Source: Solea solea (lineage: Eukaryota > Chordata > Actinopteri > Pleuronectiformes > Soleidae). From it: 64,000 nucleotides of DNA. Shown in pieces: positions 39,301 through 50,215 of this stretch; position 1 is the first letter of the stretch; every line of letters begins with the position of its first letter. The notes beneath the pieces were generated by a model. That model made no database searches, was not told the DNA's origin, and saw nothing but the letters and a program-made list of their open reading frames with translations. The stretch covers positions 9,361,186-9,425,185 of the forward strand of contig NC_081144.1 in assembly GCF_958295425.1 (NCBI RefSeq). Direction: 5' to 3'. The translations under genes and the position numbers were made by a program.

Positions 39301-42300
39301 CACTGTGATTGAAAGTCTGGAGATGGAAATGGAGCTGCTGTGTCTGACAGGGGTGGAGGACCAACTTCAGACTGATGTCAGGCCCACCCTGGAGATCCTG
39401 CGCAACGCAGGCATTAAGGTCTGCATTGCAATGACAAATGGCCTTGGAGCTCATAGCAGCCATCAATTAAAACAACCAAACTAGAAACTAGAAACTAGAA
39501 ACTAGACAACAACCTGTCTTTTGTCAATACAAAAAGCTTATTTGAGTACCTAATTATTGTATAAAGACGAAGACAAAGAGAATTTTTTTTTTTTTTACTT
39601 TAAGCAAGAATGTTTTGGCTGTACAAGTCATTTTTCAAATGCTGTGCAGAAATGTAAATTTTTAATGCTGTGATTCAGTTCCTCTGTACTAAATCAGAGT
39701 GGGGGTAAAGATCTGTATTCCCATGACATTACAGTTCCTCTTGATTTTAATGTTTTATGGCAGCTGGCACCTGTAATGTTGCATAACTGCTTATTTCTTT
39801 GTGTAAAATGAAGTTGATCATTTTAGAAAATCAGTAATCAGATTACATTGTCCATAAACATCTCTTACAACATCAAAGTCAACTTGAAAATAAAAAATGT
39901 TTGATCAGTTTAGAAATCAAAATCTTTGAATCTTCTGAAAATTAGCCTTTGGAAATCACTTTTACTGACAGATTGCTGAAACATGCTAAATGAGTTTTTG
40001 TTTATTTAAACATCAGAGTGGAATATAATCTAGCATCAGTGCATGTTATAACTCAAACATTCTCCTCTGTGTAGGTTTGGATGCTGACAGGAGACAAGCT
40101 TGAAACAGCCACATGCACTGCAAAGAACGCTCATCTGATCACCCGCAACCAGGACATCCATATCTTCAGATCCGTAAGTGCTTAACAAGGACCCGTCCTA
40201 CTTTTATTTGCATTTGAAGTCATTTCTGTACCACAGGGTTCAGTTCAGTTTCCCGAATCTTTTGACCCACGGGGCATCGATTCTCTGTTCGACCAAAGCC
40301 CATTTGCTCGTGGTCATACAACTCCCCGCAACTACGCATACAGCCCAGGCCAGCATCCACAGAAGAATAAATCACCTCCCACCAGTGAAAGCATCCAAGC
40401 CACTGTCAAAGAGAACAAACAGGCCTTCGCTCGGCCAGAGAGAAGAAACCAGCTGAACCACTCCCAGAGGGAACACGCAGAGGGCTCACTTCCTAATTTG
40501 TTTTTCAGGTTTCAGGCTCTGTCATCGCTTTGATAGTCCGCTTCTGCCTTCCTCTCTGGAGCCGTGCCAGAGAAGAGGGAGCTCCTGCCATATAGGAAGG
40601 TTACAACTTGCGCACAACTGTGGTTACTGGAAGAGAATAACAATGGTTGGCACGGCTTGAAAACCTCTGTCCCAGTGGACGAGGGAGTGCTGACTGGGCC
40701 TGCAACACATACATCTGGATTAGTTTCCTGGTGGCCACCAATGGCCTGATCTGGATTGACGTATGAATAGTCAGCGACTGAAGGATATTCATACCAGAGC
40801 ATAACTCTTGTTGACAGATTAACACCACGAGTTGACAGTGTGACATTTTTGAAGAGTTGTGAAGTTTATATTTGAATGTGATACGGTTGGTTTTCCACTT
40901 CCACATTTTCCCATTCCAAGTAAGATATCAGTTTAATGTATTTGTTATGTTGTCATAATTGTGTGTATACAAATATCGCTCGATGACTAATTTAACACCA
41001 ATACTATATCGCTAAGTGAAAACTGTTAATAAATACTATCAGGCTCGATTAGGACCCCACCGAGGTTAAATACCTGTGTCACATTATTACATCAGATAAT
41101 AATTTTGTTTTCTGCACAAGAAAAATATGATATTGATTAATATACAAGTTATTTCCCTTAAGCAATTACACTATATTTTGGCCTATAAAATGTCAGAAAA
41201 AGCTCCTTGATGTCATGTTTAAGACACTGGAACCTCACCACGGAAAAGAAAAGAAAAGTCTATAATTAAAGCAGTTTACTATCAATTAGCTGGACGTTTG
41301 GCAGATATTTGGTTGCTGTAACGTGTGCCTTCATAGCTGCTGAGATGAAACCATTCTTCTGTTTGATAACCATCAGGATGCTGACAGAAAGTCACCTGCG
41401 ACAAACTGACTTGCTGAAGGTTTTTTGGATATGTGTGCATTAACAAATGTGGTTTGTGTGACCATAGGTGACAACGCGAGGGGAAGCTCACCTGGAGCTC
41501 AACGCCTTCAGGAGAAAACACGACTGCGCCCTGGTGATATCAGGAGACTCGCTTGAGGTAAACTCTCATGTGCATTTGTGTCTCACCCTCCTCCTCCTCC
41601 CACTGACCTATCTCTCCTGAGTGAAGTCAGACATGTTGCCTGTGTGATGCTTGATAATCGCTGTCAATGAAATACCTCTGGAAGTGGTATCTGTGGTTAG
41701 AGTCATTTTTTGAACAACAGCAGGGGTTAAACTGTAAGTCAAGTTGAGGTACAGTGGACCCGCAGCTGAGATCAGTTAAATGTGGTGTCCTTATTTACTC
41801 ACCCATTTGTTTGAATGGTTTCACTTGCAGGTTTGTCTGAAATACTACGAGTATGAGTTTATGGAGCTCGCGTGTCAGTGTCCTGCTGTGGTTTGCTGCC
41901 GCTGTACCCCCACTCAGAAGGCTCAGATAGTGCGGCTGCTACAGGAGCGCACAGGCAAACTCACCTGTGCTGTAGGTAAGTAAAAAAACAACTGTCCAAC
42001 AGCTTTTTTTTCCTCACAGGGAATCAGTCTCTATAAACTGTGGGTTTTTAACAATTTCTCTCCTTTCTCTGCATCCACCTCAAAATACAGTTGATCTGTT
42101 TCAGCCAAACCAACATCAAATAATCAGCAGCAATTACAGTACAGATGTCATTTTTGTTCATAAAGACCAACTTATGTTGTTTAAGGCAGTATGAAGACAC
42201 ATTTGTGTCCACTGATATTGTGTTGTGTGTGTGTGTGTGTGTGCATGAGAGTGTTGGAATAGAGACACATGGGGTTGAGTGAAGAAATACTCAGGAAGGC

Positions 42301-45300
42301 TCAGGAAAAAGGCTGCTATGGACATTTTATTAATATGAAAAAAAAGATATAATTTTTAAACGTTATGAGATGAGCAGTTGTTCATATTGCAGTTGCACTT
42401 CAGTGTGGCCCAGGACACATTAGCATTAGCCACGCAGTCAGTCCACTTGTGCTCGGATCCATCAGGAATGATTTCGGGCCAGTGATGCCCACAATAGTGT
42501 ACCTAAAAATAAACACATTTTATTTCATTTATTTCAGTTTTCTTCAATTTCAGCTGCATCACTCATTGCTGTATCTCAGCCTTTAGCTGTCAAATTCCAC
42601 ACGGACATTTTTTTTGTCTCTTTTTGCTGCAGCTCTAATCTCTTAATCGGGGGCCAAATTAAGGGAGTGCCTCATAAAATACTCACACACAAAACAAACA
42701 CTAACACTATGAATTGGGGAGTCACTGAACACTGACACTTCCATGGCTCTTGTTTTCTCTTAGGGGATGGAGGAAACGATGTCAGCATGATCCAGGAAGC
42801 CGACTGTGGCGTGGGAGTGGAGGGAAAAGTAAGACTCTCTCCATCTCATCGCCTCACATTGACATGCCGCTCTCACAGATTTTCGCATTGTGTTTCCTGT
42901 GAAGATCTCTCTCACGTTCAGAGACATGTAGAGTGACATGCACACAGATGATTCCTCTTTGTGACAATCAGTTGTCTGAGTAAAGGAAGTAAAGATGACA
43001 GGAAGCTTTGTGCCTAAGTAAAAAGTAAGAGTTTCTTATCAACTCGTGTCTCTGTGTACATTTCCTGTAAAGATGGCCACATAAAGTTTGGTCAGGTATG
43101 AACCTCATACATTACATGTGTCTGCAGTCACATATCAAATAAGCTTAGACACAGTGAGACATTGGCATCTATTTGTTTTTTTTGCCAAGACTGGGTTGAG
43201 AAACTCGATGCCAGTTGCACATCTGTTTAGTAATCATGAAGCTGGAAGCAGCTGTGTGGTTTGAGCCTTTACCAGTTTGGAAAAAGTGAGCTGTTCCTTG
43301 GATTGGTCAAATGTCTCAGATAAGGCCTCATACATTTCACGCTCAGCTTTGCAACTACTGGACAGTTTCCTGTTGTCCTCTAAAAATGACTTCCCTACAC
43401 ATTACTATGAATGTGGTTTGTTACCAGTGTAGTGTCTTTAGTCTCATTTCTGTTTCCATATAGCTGCCTGTCTGTCTACAATTAATTAAAACAACCACCC
43501 AAAGGCCTACTTCTCAGGGGATTACTTGTTCTGACTGTCCACTGTGCTGTATGTTTGACAGGAGGGAAAGCAGGCCTCTCTGGCCGCTGACTTCTCCGTG
43601 ACTCAGTTCAAAAATCTAGGCCGTCTCCTCATGGTCCACGGTCGGAACAGCTACAAAAGGTCCGCAGCTCTCAGCCAGTTTGTCATCCACCGGAGCTTGT
43701 GCATCAGCACCATGCAGGTAGAGTACATTCACAGTTTTTTATGCATTTTATGTTCGCTTTTGGACGAGAGTGCACAGATGTGCAAAAATGGCTGCGTTAA
43801 ACGATAAGGTTATCCGAGTCCAAGTACCTGTGTTTTAACTAGCAAGCAAGACAGGAGAAGTTGTTTTTGCAGATATGTTTAGCATTCAACACTGAAACTA
43901 ATTTTGTTTCAGGTTAAGAAGGAAGAAAGTCAGTTTGACTGTTTTGCTTTCCATGAGCTAAATTTAGAGTAAAATACTTTACAGTGTCTAAAAAAGCACA
44001 TTTTGTTTTTATGTTTATCCACAAGAACTTTAAATGTGAGGAGTAAATGATTTTGGTGAGGCATGGTGAAGTTCCATGGGTGGTCATGGAAGGGTGGGGT
44101 GCATGATGACTCAGAGGAGTGGGCCCGTGGTGCCCTTCAGAATACCCCCCCCCCCCCCCCCCCACCCCACAAACACACACAAATCCACATGTGCACACAC
44201 ACACACAACATTATCCCATGTCCAAGTCAACCCTCAGCCCCCTCGCTGGAGGACGGCCCATGACTCACTGCACCATGGACTTTGGGGTTTTAGGGACGCC
44301 CTTTTCCGCCGGTCTCAGATTAACACCGACCACAGCTGTGACCTGCCTGGATGGTGGGATGACTAGTTGACAACTCAATACTGGCATCATTCTTATGCTG
44401 AGGAGGCAATTGGTCAATGAAGTTGTCTCCAGCAGCAGCTTGCAATAAAACGTGGATCCCTGCAGTGTTGCATTTGATGTGGGGATATAGTTAATTGTTT
44501 ATTCACAATGTGGTTACCTTTTAAGTTTGTGCTGACATGTTAATGTGACTCTCAAGGAGCTTTCATTTCTTACCCTCTCTCTGATTTAAACTGGCCTTTT
44601 TGTTTCTGTAGCATTTGAAAAATGATGCCCCTGATTTTTCCCATAATCAAAATATGAATGTGAAAATATTAATTTATTTTCTTTTTACTTTCTAGGCCGT
44701 CTTCTCCTCTGTTTTCTACTTTGCTTCAGTCCCACTCTACCAGGGATTTCTGATTATTGGGTAAGACGCAGACTCCGAGTGGCAGTGACTTATCACAAGA
44801 GCATTCGCCTTGTTTCTGTGGCATTTCCTCTGTGTTAAGTCACTGTTGAAATTTGAGAAGGGGAAAATATGAAAGGATCGACTACATGACTGATGCATCT
44901 GTAATGAATCGAGCACTACAATGTGTGGAACTGGATGTCCCGCTCACTGAGGACACTTGATTTGATCTGTTTCAGCTACTCCACGATCTACACCATGTTC
45001 CCCGTCTTCTCCCTGGTCTTGGACAAGGATGTTAAGTCAGAGGTTGCTATGCTATATCCAGAGTTATACAAAGATCTCCTAAAGGTGTGGAATGAGTCTT
45101 CTCCTCTTACATGTCACAGTAAAACCAAAAATACACAAACATGGTGAATATTGTATTTTTGTTCCGTTGTTTTCTTTCAACAGGGTCGACCACTGTCGTT
45201 CAAAACCTTTCTAATATGGGTCCTAATAAGTATCTATCAAGGTAAGAAAGCGTTTATAGATCAGGGTCAGTGGGGGTTAAGAAAGTAGTGGGAAAACAGT

Positions 45301-48036
45301 GGTATTTAAACCTTTTTCACAAGTAGAAAAAAAGTACATTTCAACCACTGATTTTTTGGAAGTGAAGTGTTTGCAGGGGCACATGAAGCAAGAGGGTTCC
45401 TAAATAAGGAGACACTGCTCAGTGGGCCATGAAAAGTTTCCACAGTTGTCCATAAAAATTTGATATACAGCACTGTGCAAAAGTCTTAGATGTCCATTCG
45501 ATGTGTTGTTTTAGCAATGCAATAATGACTCTACAGTGTAATTATTGCTCACTCACTTTATTAAAATAACACTTTTTTCAGGAAAAAGTGTCAAGTGTCA
45601 AGTGTGAGCTTCCCCTTACACTTGAAACACAAGCACAATCCTGGCTGTCTCTTAAAACTGGAGTGGAAACCTAATGAATGTTACTTGTAAAAGAAACTGC
45701 GCTTGTCCCACTATTTCATGTCGTAAAATATCTGCTGTGAAAAAGGTCTATTACACCACGTTTGGTCAAGACATGCTTGAGCATTTACATACACATGTGT
45801 GAGATAAACTCGTTGACAGTTAACTTTCAGCCTCATTTTTCCAATCCAAATGCCAATAATCACCATATTTGACAGACAACAAAAAAACAACAAAGCTGGT
45901 GCAGACTTTTGCACAGAACTGTGTGCAGCATAGGCCACAAAAAGGTTTCAAGTACAATGAACAGTGAATGAACAGTGAATATGTTTTTGTTTAAAGTGAG
46001 AAGTTCTACCCAAAACATTTAATCCAAGCATCAACTTTCCATTTTGTAACTACTGAAGTATGAATTTCATCTATTTAATGTTGTTGTCCATTCATGCTGC
46101 TGTTGGCCTCCATGTCAGGTTGTCACCTCGTGTTTTTTGTTGTCCACAGGGAGCATCATCATGTACGGGGCACTGCTGCTCTTTGAGTCAGAGTTCGTCC
46201 ATGTCGTGGCCATTTCCTTCACCTCTCTCATCCTGACCGAGCTGCTGATGGTGGCCCTGACCATCCAAACGTGGCACTGGCTCATGATAGTTGGCGAGCT
46301 CCTGAGCTTGGCCTGTTACATCGCCTCCCTCGTCTTCCTGCACGAGTTCATCGGTGAGTGAACACACTAAACATGTACACTGGCGTGCAGACATGAGAGA
46401 CGAGACGACAAACATGTGTGTTCGTGTCACTGCGGCCCGATTGCGCTTTGGATGACCTTGATCAAACACGTCAGCATTCAGAGGTGAGGGAGACCTCCTC
46501 ATTCACACATGCCCCTGGTGTGCAATAAGCCGTGGTATGCTGGATATAGTGAAGTCTAAAGGTGAGCAGGCTGACATTATTGTCGTGCTGTGGACGAGGC
46601 TTCAAGAGGAAATGCCAACAGCCTTGTTAGTTTCCTGTAGACTGGCGTGGCTCATGTTTATCACAGAAAAGGTGTGTTCAGTAGAAATCCCCACTCACAC
46701 AAATAACAGCAGAGGCGACCGTGTTTTGTATTACTACGTGTATTACTCCACTGCAGCCTGCTGTTTTGGCTTTTATTTACTTAAGTTGCCTGAAAAGTAA
46801 GACTTTTTTAGTTGTGCCATATTAAGACTTGTGACATATACAATACTCTAACCGAGAGCCTAGCCAGACTTTATTTTCAGCTTTATGTGGGGTGTGGAGT
46901 TCCATTTTCAGCCTACAATCTCGCCCACCGACTATCATGACTGGCCTGTGGTCAAGCGCGGACACTTTTCTTCTCTCTCTTGAAAGTTCGACTGGAATAG
47001 ATTTAAAGGCTATTCTTCTGCTGCATGTGCAGTTTACTCTCTTCTGACATCTTGAGAGAATTTGTATGAAACTGCAATAGTTACATATTTCTGTCTCTGA
47101 AGAATTATTCATCTCAGGAAGAACATTGAGTCTCTCCTGTGAACCACAGATGGAACTTGAATGCACTCACAAACAAAATGCACCGTAAGCTTTGAAAGAA
47201 AATCAGCAGACTGATCACGGCCACTCAAAGCATGTAGGAGAAAATCATTTCTTGAGTGTACTCAAGTGCTTGCTCTCCTGTTTTTGAAAACCATTAGCAC
47301 TTCCAGTCTCTATAACAGAAAAGTGCTGTGAAGTATTAACAGAAGCCGAGACCTCAAGCCTCTTCATCTTCTGTGCCTTCTCTTCTTCAGATACTCTGTG
47401 TATTTTGAGTATTATATGAGATATGTGTTCAAAATCAATGGATCAGATATCTGTAAAAGAAAAAAGTATCCAGAAACACTTAATATCACAAATGACCCTT
47501 AATATCACACAAATGACTCATTAAGCACCACCAACACCATCTGACAGGACTGTGAGGGATGCAGTGATCATGTGAGATATGTCAGTTTATTTTTAAGATA
47601 AAAGAAGAAAGACAATCTCATATTGGTAGTGGTAAAATACTCAAGGGTGTAGTATTTTATCAGACATTAAAAAAGAAGTATCAGCACACTCATTTTAGTT
47701 TGCGTTTAGTTTAAAGTGAGATATTTTTCTCCGTCATAGCTCTCATTGATCTTTAGCCAGGGACGACAGTGGTGCATAGTGGCTCCTTCTTCCTTGGCCA
47801 ATGGTCGGCACTGGCCAAAATATCTGTGTTTTGTATTTGTATATTCATGAGAGATTATTTAGGTAAAATCAAGTTTGATATAATATAGAAGCCAAATTTA
47901 AGAAAGAGACAAGATCTCACTCACCTTTGACCCGGGTCAGCTTTTCTAATTGTGAGTCCCAGTATTTTATTTTATTTTATTTTATTTTATTTTATTTTAT
48001 TTTATTTTATTTTATTTTATTTTATTTTATTTTATT

Positions 48037-48068
<32 letters not shown>

Positions 48069-48667
48069 TTAGGTGGTGTGTTTTGCAGCGTGTGTTCAGA
48101 GTCTCCGCTGTCAGTGTGAATTTAGTGAGCTGTGGATTAAGATTAAGATTAATGATGCTCACGCTGCTCAGGACAATTCACAAACATTTACATTTAAACT
48201 CAGACTTGCTGTGGCAGCTTTTGTTTATATTTAACCGTGTTTGTGCAGACATGAAGTGAATCGCTCGTCTCTAAAGGGTCTGTAATTTACCAGTTTTATA
48301 TATTTTGTATGATAAATCAATTAATCGATTGATTCTACAATGTGTTGTTAAACATTAAAATGACTTTTACCCTTGTTTTCAAACACGATTTAACAAATAT
48401 TAGCACTGTTTATAAAGTCTGGGCCCTCCTGTTTAAGGTTGCCACAGGAAGTAAACAGAATTCATTGATGAGAAACGTGTGTCGCTGTCCTACAATCTCA
48501 CTGTGATCTTTGACTCTCTGTCCACGTCAGACGTGTACTTCATCACAACCGTGTCGTTCCTGTGGAAGGTGACCGTCATCACGCTGGTGAGCTGTCTGCC
48601 TCTGTACATCCTCAAGTACCTGCGGAGACGGTTCTCCCCGCCCAGCTACTCCAAACTGACCACATAA
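20040..48667 (+). CDS. atp9a: Phospholipid-transporting P4B-type ATPase IIA (28 coding exons)
   Basis: Joined exons: 20040-20107, 21474-21618, 23983-24096, 24285-24393, 25272-25330, 26247-26298, 27257-27351, 30907-30987, 32302-32377, 32819-32895, 33115-33275, 33361-33503, 34249-34361, 34963-35172, 37440-37601, 38076-38168, 38284-38367, 39248-39418, 40075-40173, 41468-41557, 41831-41975, 42764-42828, 43562-43717, 44696-44760, 44976-45084, 45184-45241, 46150-46353, 48531-48667. Total 3141 nt, 1046 aa (human ATP9A 1047). Landmarks: actuator DGET with E195, membrane PIS at 344-346, phosphorylated D391 in DKTGT, KGA at 567-569, TGDK at 676-679 and hinge GDGGND at 783-788. Ten membrane segments are expected. 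The Neo1/ATP9 subgroup acts in endosomes/TGN, affects recycling and vesicle release, and is thought not to need a CDC50 partner. No frameshift or missing motif was seen. Confidence 0.97.
20772..20900. repeat. Probable interspersed repeat in atp9a intron 1
   Basis: The block 'aggggtgggaatcactctgc...cgatac...atcacgatac' resembles a widespread fish repeat with alternating GGGTGGGAATC and ATCACGATAC motifs. No clear ends or target duplication could be set. Confidence 0.4.
22866..22964 (+). mobile_element. LINE reverse-transcriptase C-terminal fragment in atp9a intron 2
   Basis: An in-frame stretch reads [20 protein letters not shown] and ends at CDP then a stop (22962-22964). This is the familiar C-terminal tail of fish LINE-type reverse transcriptases, in which the DNA 'tgcgacccctgaaggggagaggcc' follows. 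Only about 100 bases remain. LINE clade not assigned. Confidence 0.65.
23816..23871. repeat. (TTA)n/(TAA)n microsatellite in atp9a intron 2
   Basis: A TTATTATTATTATTGTTATTA arm meets a long AATAATAAT run. The two arms are complementary and could form a hairpin, 110 bases before exon 3. Confidence 0.85.
23983..24393 (+). CDS. atp9a: atp9a exons 3-4 (membrane segments M1-M2)
   Basis: Exon 3 (23983-24096) encodes the first hydrophobic helix ([14 protein letters not shown]). Exon 4 (24285-24393) opens with the hydrophobic GIVLIVTIM of M2, then the REAVEEIRC cytosolic stretch. The exon 4 acceptor follows a run of 14 cytosines. Confidence 0.95.
25272..27351 (+). CDS. atp9a: atp9a exons 5-7 (actuator domain, DGET loop)
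   Basis: Exons 25272-25330, 26247-26298 and 27257-27351. They encode [33 protein letters not shown] and [16 protein letters not shown] holds the glutamate (E195) that drives dephosphorylation of the phospho-enzyme. Confidence 0.96.
28800..29110. repeat. Teleost repeat with ACCCTAACC-like motifs
   Basis: Contains 'ggtcctgacaaggtcagtg', 'gccccttaccctaacctta' and 'cagccctttaaag' between CA tracts. This order matches a repeat commonly seen in fish introns, in which a short telomere-like CCTAACC series sits between 'gaccagc/ggtcc' and 'cagccctttaaa'. Not a true telomere. Confidence 0.55.
30312..30395. repeat. (GATA)n microsatellite with probable LINE/SINE tail
   Basis: About 13 GATA units at 30312-30366, followed by 'tctttagtcatctcacagag' and 'aaattcac'. 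This resembles the common fish tail 'ttctttattgatcccaaagggaaattca' that carries GATA repeats, so the array is probably the end of an old retroposon. Confidence 0.7.
30907..32895 (+). CDS. atp9a: atp9a exons 8-10 (actuator domain, second half)
   Basis: Exons 30907-30987, 32302-32377 and 32819-32895. They read [20 protein letters not shown], the [12 protein letters not shown] stretch and [20 protein letters not shown]. Phases 0, 1 and 0 agree across the junctions. Confidence 0.95.
31197..31300. mobile_element. Probable tRNA-like repeat remnant in atp9a intron 8
   Basis: Purine-rich 'ggtgagagagaagagacaaa' followed by 'gcaaagggtcgcaagctgga'. This is the layout of a common fish repeat (gagagagag...gcagcaaagggccgcaggttgga). 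Confidence 0.45.
31440..31560 (+). mobile_element. Degraded tRNA-derived SINE in atp9a intron 8
   Basis: Reads 'attgggcttgtaactgtagt' then 'gttgccagttaaaatcccgg'. This is the tRNA-like head of a fish SINE with a decayed B box (consensus GGTTCGANTCC). Confidence 0.5.
33115..34361 (+). CDS. atp9a: atp9a exons 11-13 (M3-M4 and phosphorylation site)
   Basis: Exon 11 (33115-33275) has two hydrophobic helices and ends within the M4 PIS motif, whose serine is split by an 85-bp intron. Exon 12 (33361-33503) carries RVNLDMGK and ends in DKT. Exon 13 (34249-34361) supplies GTLTQNEM. The catalytic D391 is therefore three codons before a splice junction. Confidence 0.96.
34963..38367 (+). CDS. atp9a: atp9a exons 14-17 (nucleotide-binding domain)
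   Basis: Exons 34963-35172, 37440-37601, 38076-38168 and 38284-38367. They include SSPDEV, the [10 protein letters not shown] motif, [10 protein letters not shown] with K567, and [14 protein letters not shown]. Intron 14 (2.27 kb) holds only AT-rich sequence and short open frames without recognisable content. Confidence 0.95.
39248..42828 (+). CDS. atp9a: atp9a exons 18-22 (phosphorylation domain)
   Basis: Exons 39248-39418, 40075-40173, 41468-41557, 41831-41975 and 42764-42828. They contain [33 protein letters not shown], the [14 protein letters not shown] stretch and the Mg-binding hinge [11 protein letters not shown], split after its first base by intron 21. The exon 18 donor AAG|GTCTGC is unusually weak. 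Confidence 0.95.
40237..40533 (+). other. Coding-like open block in atp9a intron 19
   Basis: It follows a possible acceptor (ctgtaccacag, 40226-40236), 63 bases after exon 19. A frame open for 98 codons to TGA at 40531-40533 would continue the exon 19 reading phase. Its product is polar and Pro/Ser/Gln-rich ([20 protein letters not shown] near the start). No known domain was recognised and no good downstream donor was found. It could be an alternative terminal exon, an exonised insertion or chance. Confidence 0.3.
43562..48667 (+). CDS. atp9a: atp9a exons 23-28 (membrane segments M5-M10, C terminus)
   Basis: Exons 43562-43717, 44696-44760, 44976-45084, 45184-45241, 46150-46353 and 48531-48667. 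Exons 24-28 hold the hydrophobic helices ([54 protein letters not shown]). The protein ends [14 protein letters not shown] then TAA at 48665-48667, very close to the human C terminus. Confidence 0.96.
44145..44163. repeat. Poly-C tract in atp9a intron 23
   Basis: 19 consecutive cytosines, interrupted once, then CCCC again. The minus strand could form a G-quadruplex. Confidence 0.85.
45466..45923. mobile_element. Tc1/mariner-like MITE in atp9a intron 26
   Basis: The left end after a TA dinucleotide is CAGCACTGTGCAAAAGTCTT (45468 on). The reverse complement of the right end (to 45921) is CAGTTCTGTGCAAAAGTCTG. These inverted repeats with a TA target are typical of Tc1/mariner MITEs. The right-hand TA is now TG. 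The interior (about 450 bp) has no transposase. Confidence 0.75.
47964..48067. repeat. (TTTTA)n-(TTTA)n compound microsatellite in atp9a intron 27
   Basis: A pentamer TTTTA/ATTTT array of more than 70 bases changes abruptly to an ATTT tetramer array. It lies about 460 bases upstream of the last exon. Confidence 0.95.
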
Positions 48668-49260
48668 AGAGTGGGAGGAGCCTCAGGCCTCGTTTAAAGG
48701 GGGGAACACGGGAGGTCACCCCCCCTGTCTTCATCTGGAGAATCAAGCATAGGTTCCCTCCCTCTAATTTGTTCGTCAGGGACGGGTTGTTTACTGAGGG
48801 AGATGGGCAGTGTTACTCGCTACATGTGTCTGATGCAAAGACTAACTAACGGCTGCTCTTTGTAACTCGCCGACCGCAGCGAATTATGAGTTTGCAAGGT
48901 TTTGTCTTATTTACAGTCGGTGCTTCTGTCGGCACTAAAGACAACAAAATGTAATATAACAATGTGGCCATTGCCTGTATGTAATAGATTAAGATGCCAA
49001 TAAGGAAAATGATGTCTGTCAAGTTCATTTTATAATGTCTAAAAACCACTTCAGGGAGAAGCAAACCTGAAAAGTCAAATGCCATTTGAGGCTGGAATTT
49101 AATTTTCTCTCATTTCCAGTTCATCCTAAAATGGTAAACGTCTGTTTTTATTAGTGGGCTCTAAAACTGATGTAGCATTCTCACTCAACCTGATTCACAC
49201 TCTCCTCAAACAGTCATTTCCAAAGTTTACCGGCTAGACTTTGCATAAAACACACGTCTA

Positions 49261-49296
<36 letters not shown>

Positions 49297-50215
49297 TTTA
49301 TGCGTCACCCTGATGCTGCAGCCCGACATGGCGGAGGTGGCGTGGCTGTTTATTTTCGAGTGACCTGTGGTGTCTGATGTTAAATCTGTCTTTGTGTCGT
49401 CGTACGGGGCCCCGACTTGTTTCGTGTTTTTGGAGAGTGGTCTGACGCAGCCACAAAGGAGTGCTAGTTATTTTCAGCCCAAACCTTCTGGCTGTGTGGA
49501 TGCGTGTCCGCAGAGGAATGCGCAGTGTCTCATGTGGCCGCTCAGGCCGGCCACTACAACCACGCTTTCAGCATTGCATGATGACTCACTTTAACAGTGA
49601 CCTAAAGCCATAAATGAAAATCCCTCTGTGACCAGTGTCCAGCTGTCCCCGCTTTCATGCCATCTAATCTAATCTAATCCAAGGCCTCCTCACTCTTCAC
49701 TGCGAAACAAAGGGAACCAATCACAACTGTGTGAATATTGTTAATAAGTATTACAACTGGAGATTGTACATGTCTTGTGGATATTCATTTCTATTTTCTG
49801 GTGGTGCGATGATCGAGCCACTGTGAATATTTAAGAACTAACATCATCACATGACCCCATTTATTTCAAAGTTGATTTAGAAGAGGAAAGAAAAGAAAAC
49901 AAACCACAGAACATTAAAAACAGAAGGTGCCATAACTCATCGGTTAAACTAAACCTTTAATCTTCACTGAACTCAGCAGGTTTGCACAGGATTTTTTTTT
50001 TTTTTTTTTTTTTTTATAAAATGACTGAATGTTTTTTGTTGTAAAAAAAAAAATACAAAAACAATTTGGTTGCTTGTAAATAACAGTGACACATTTTTAA
50101 TTTATTCAGCTATTTAATTAATTTAATAGTGCCGGTTGCAAAAAGGACAAATTGTGTTGATATCAATGTTGTAATGATGATGACCATTAATAAACCCTTT
50201 CTTGTCTCCTTTCAT
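48668..50215 (+). other. atp9a: atp9a 3' UTR
   Basis: Runs from the stop codon to an AATAAA signal at 50189-50194, about 1.5 kb. It includes a (TG)n tract at 49265-49293, a 24-base poly-T at 49992-50015 and a poly-A at 50043-50053, which together could form an A-U stem in the transcript. No open frame of note. Confidence 0.6.

Noticed and set aside
46537..46800. 87-codon frame in atp9a intron 27
   Set aside because: No similarity to known proteins, no splice signals that would join it to atp9a, and ordinary intron composition.
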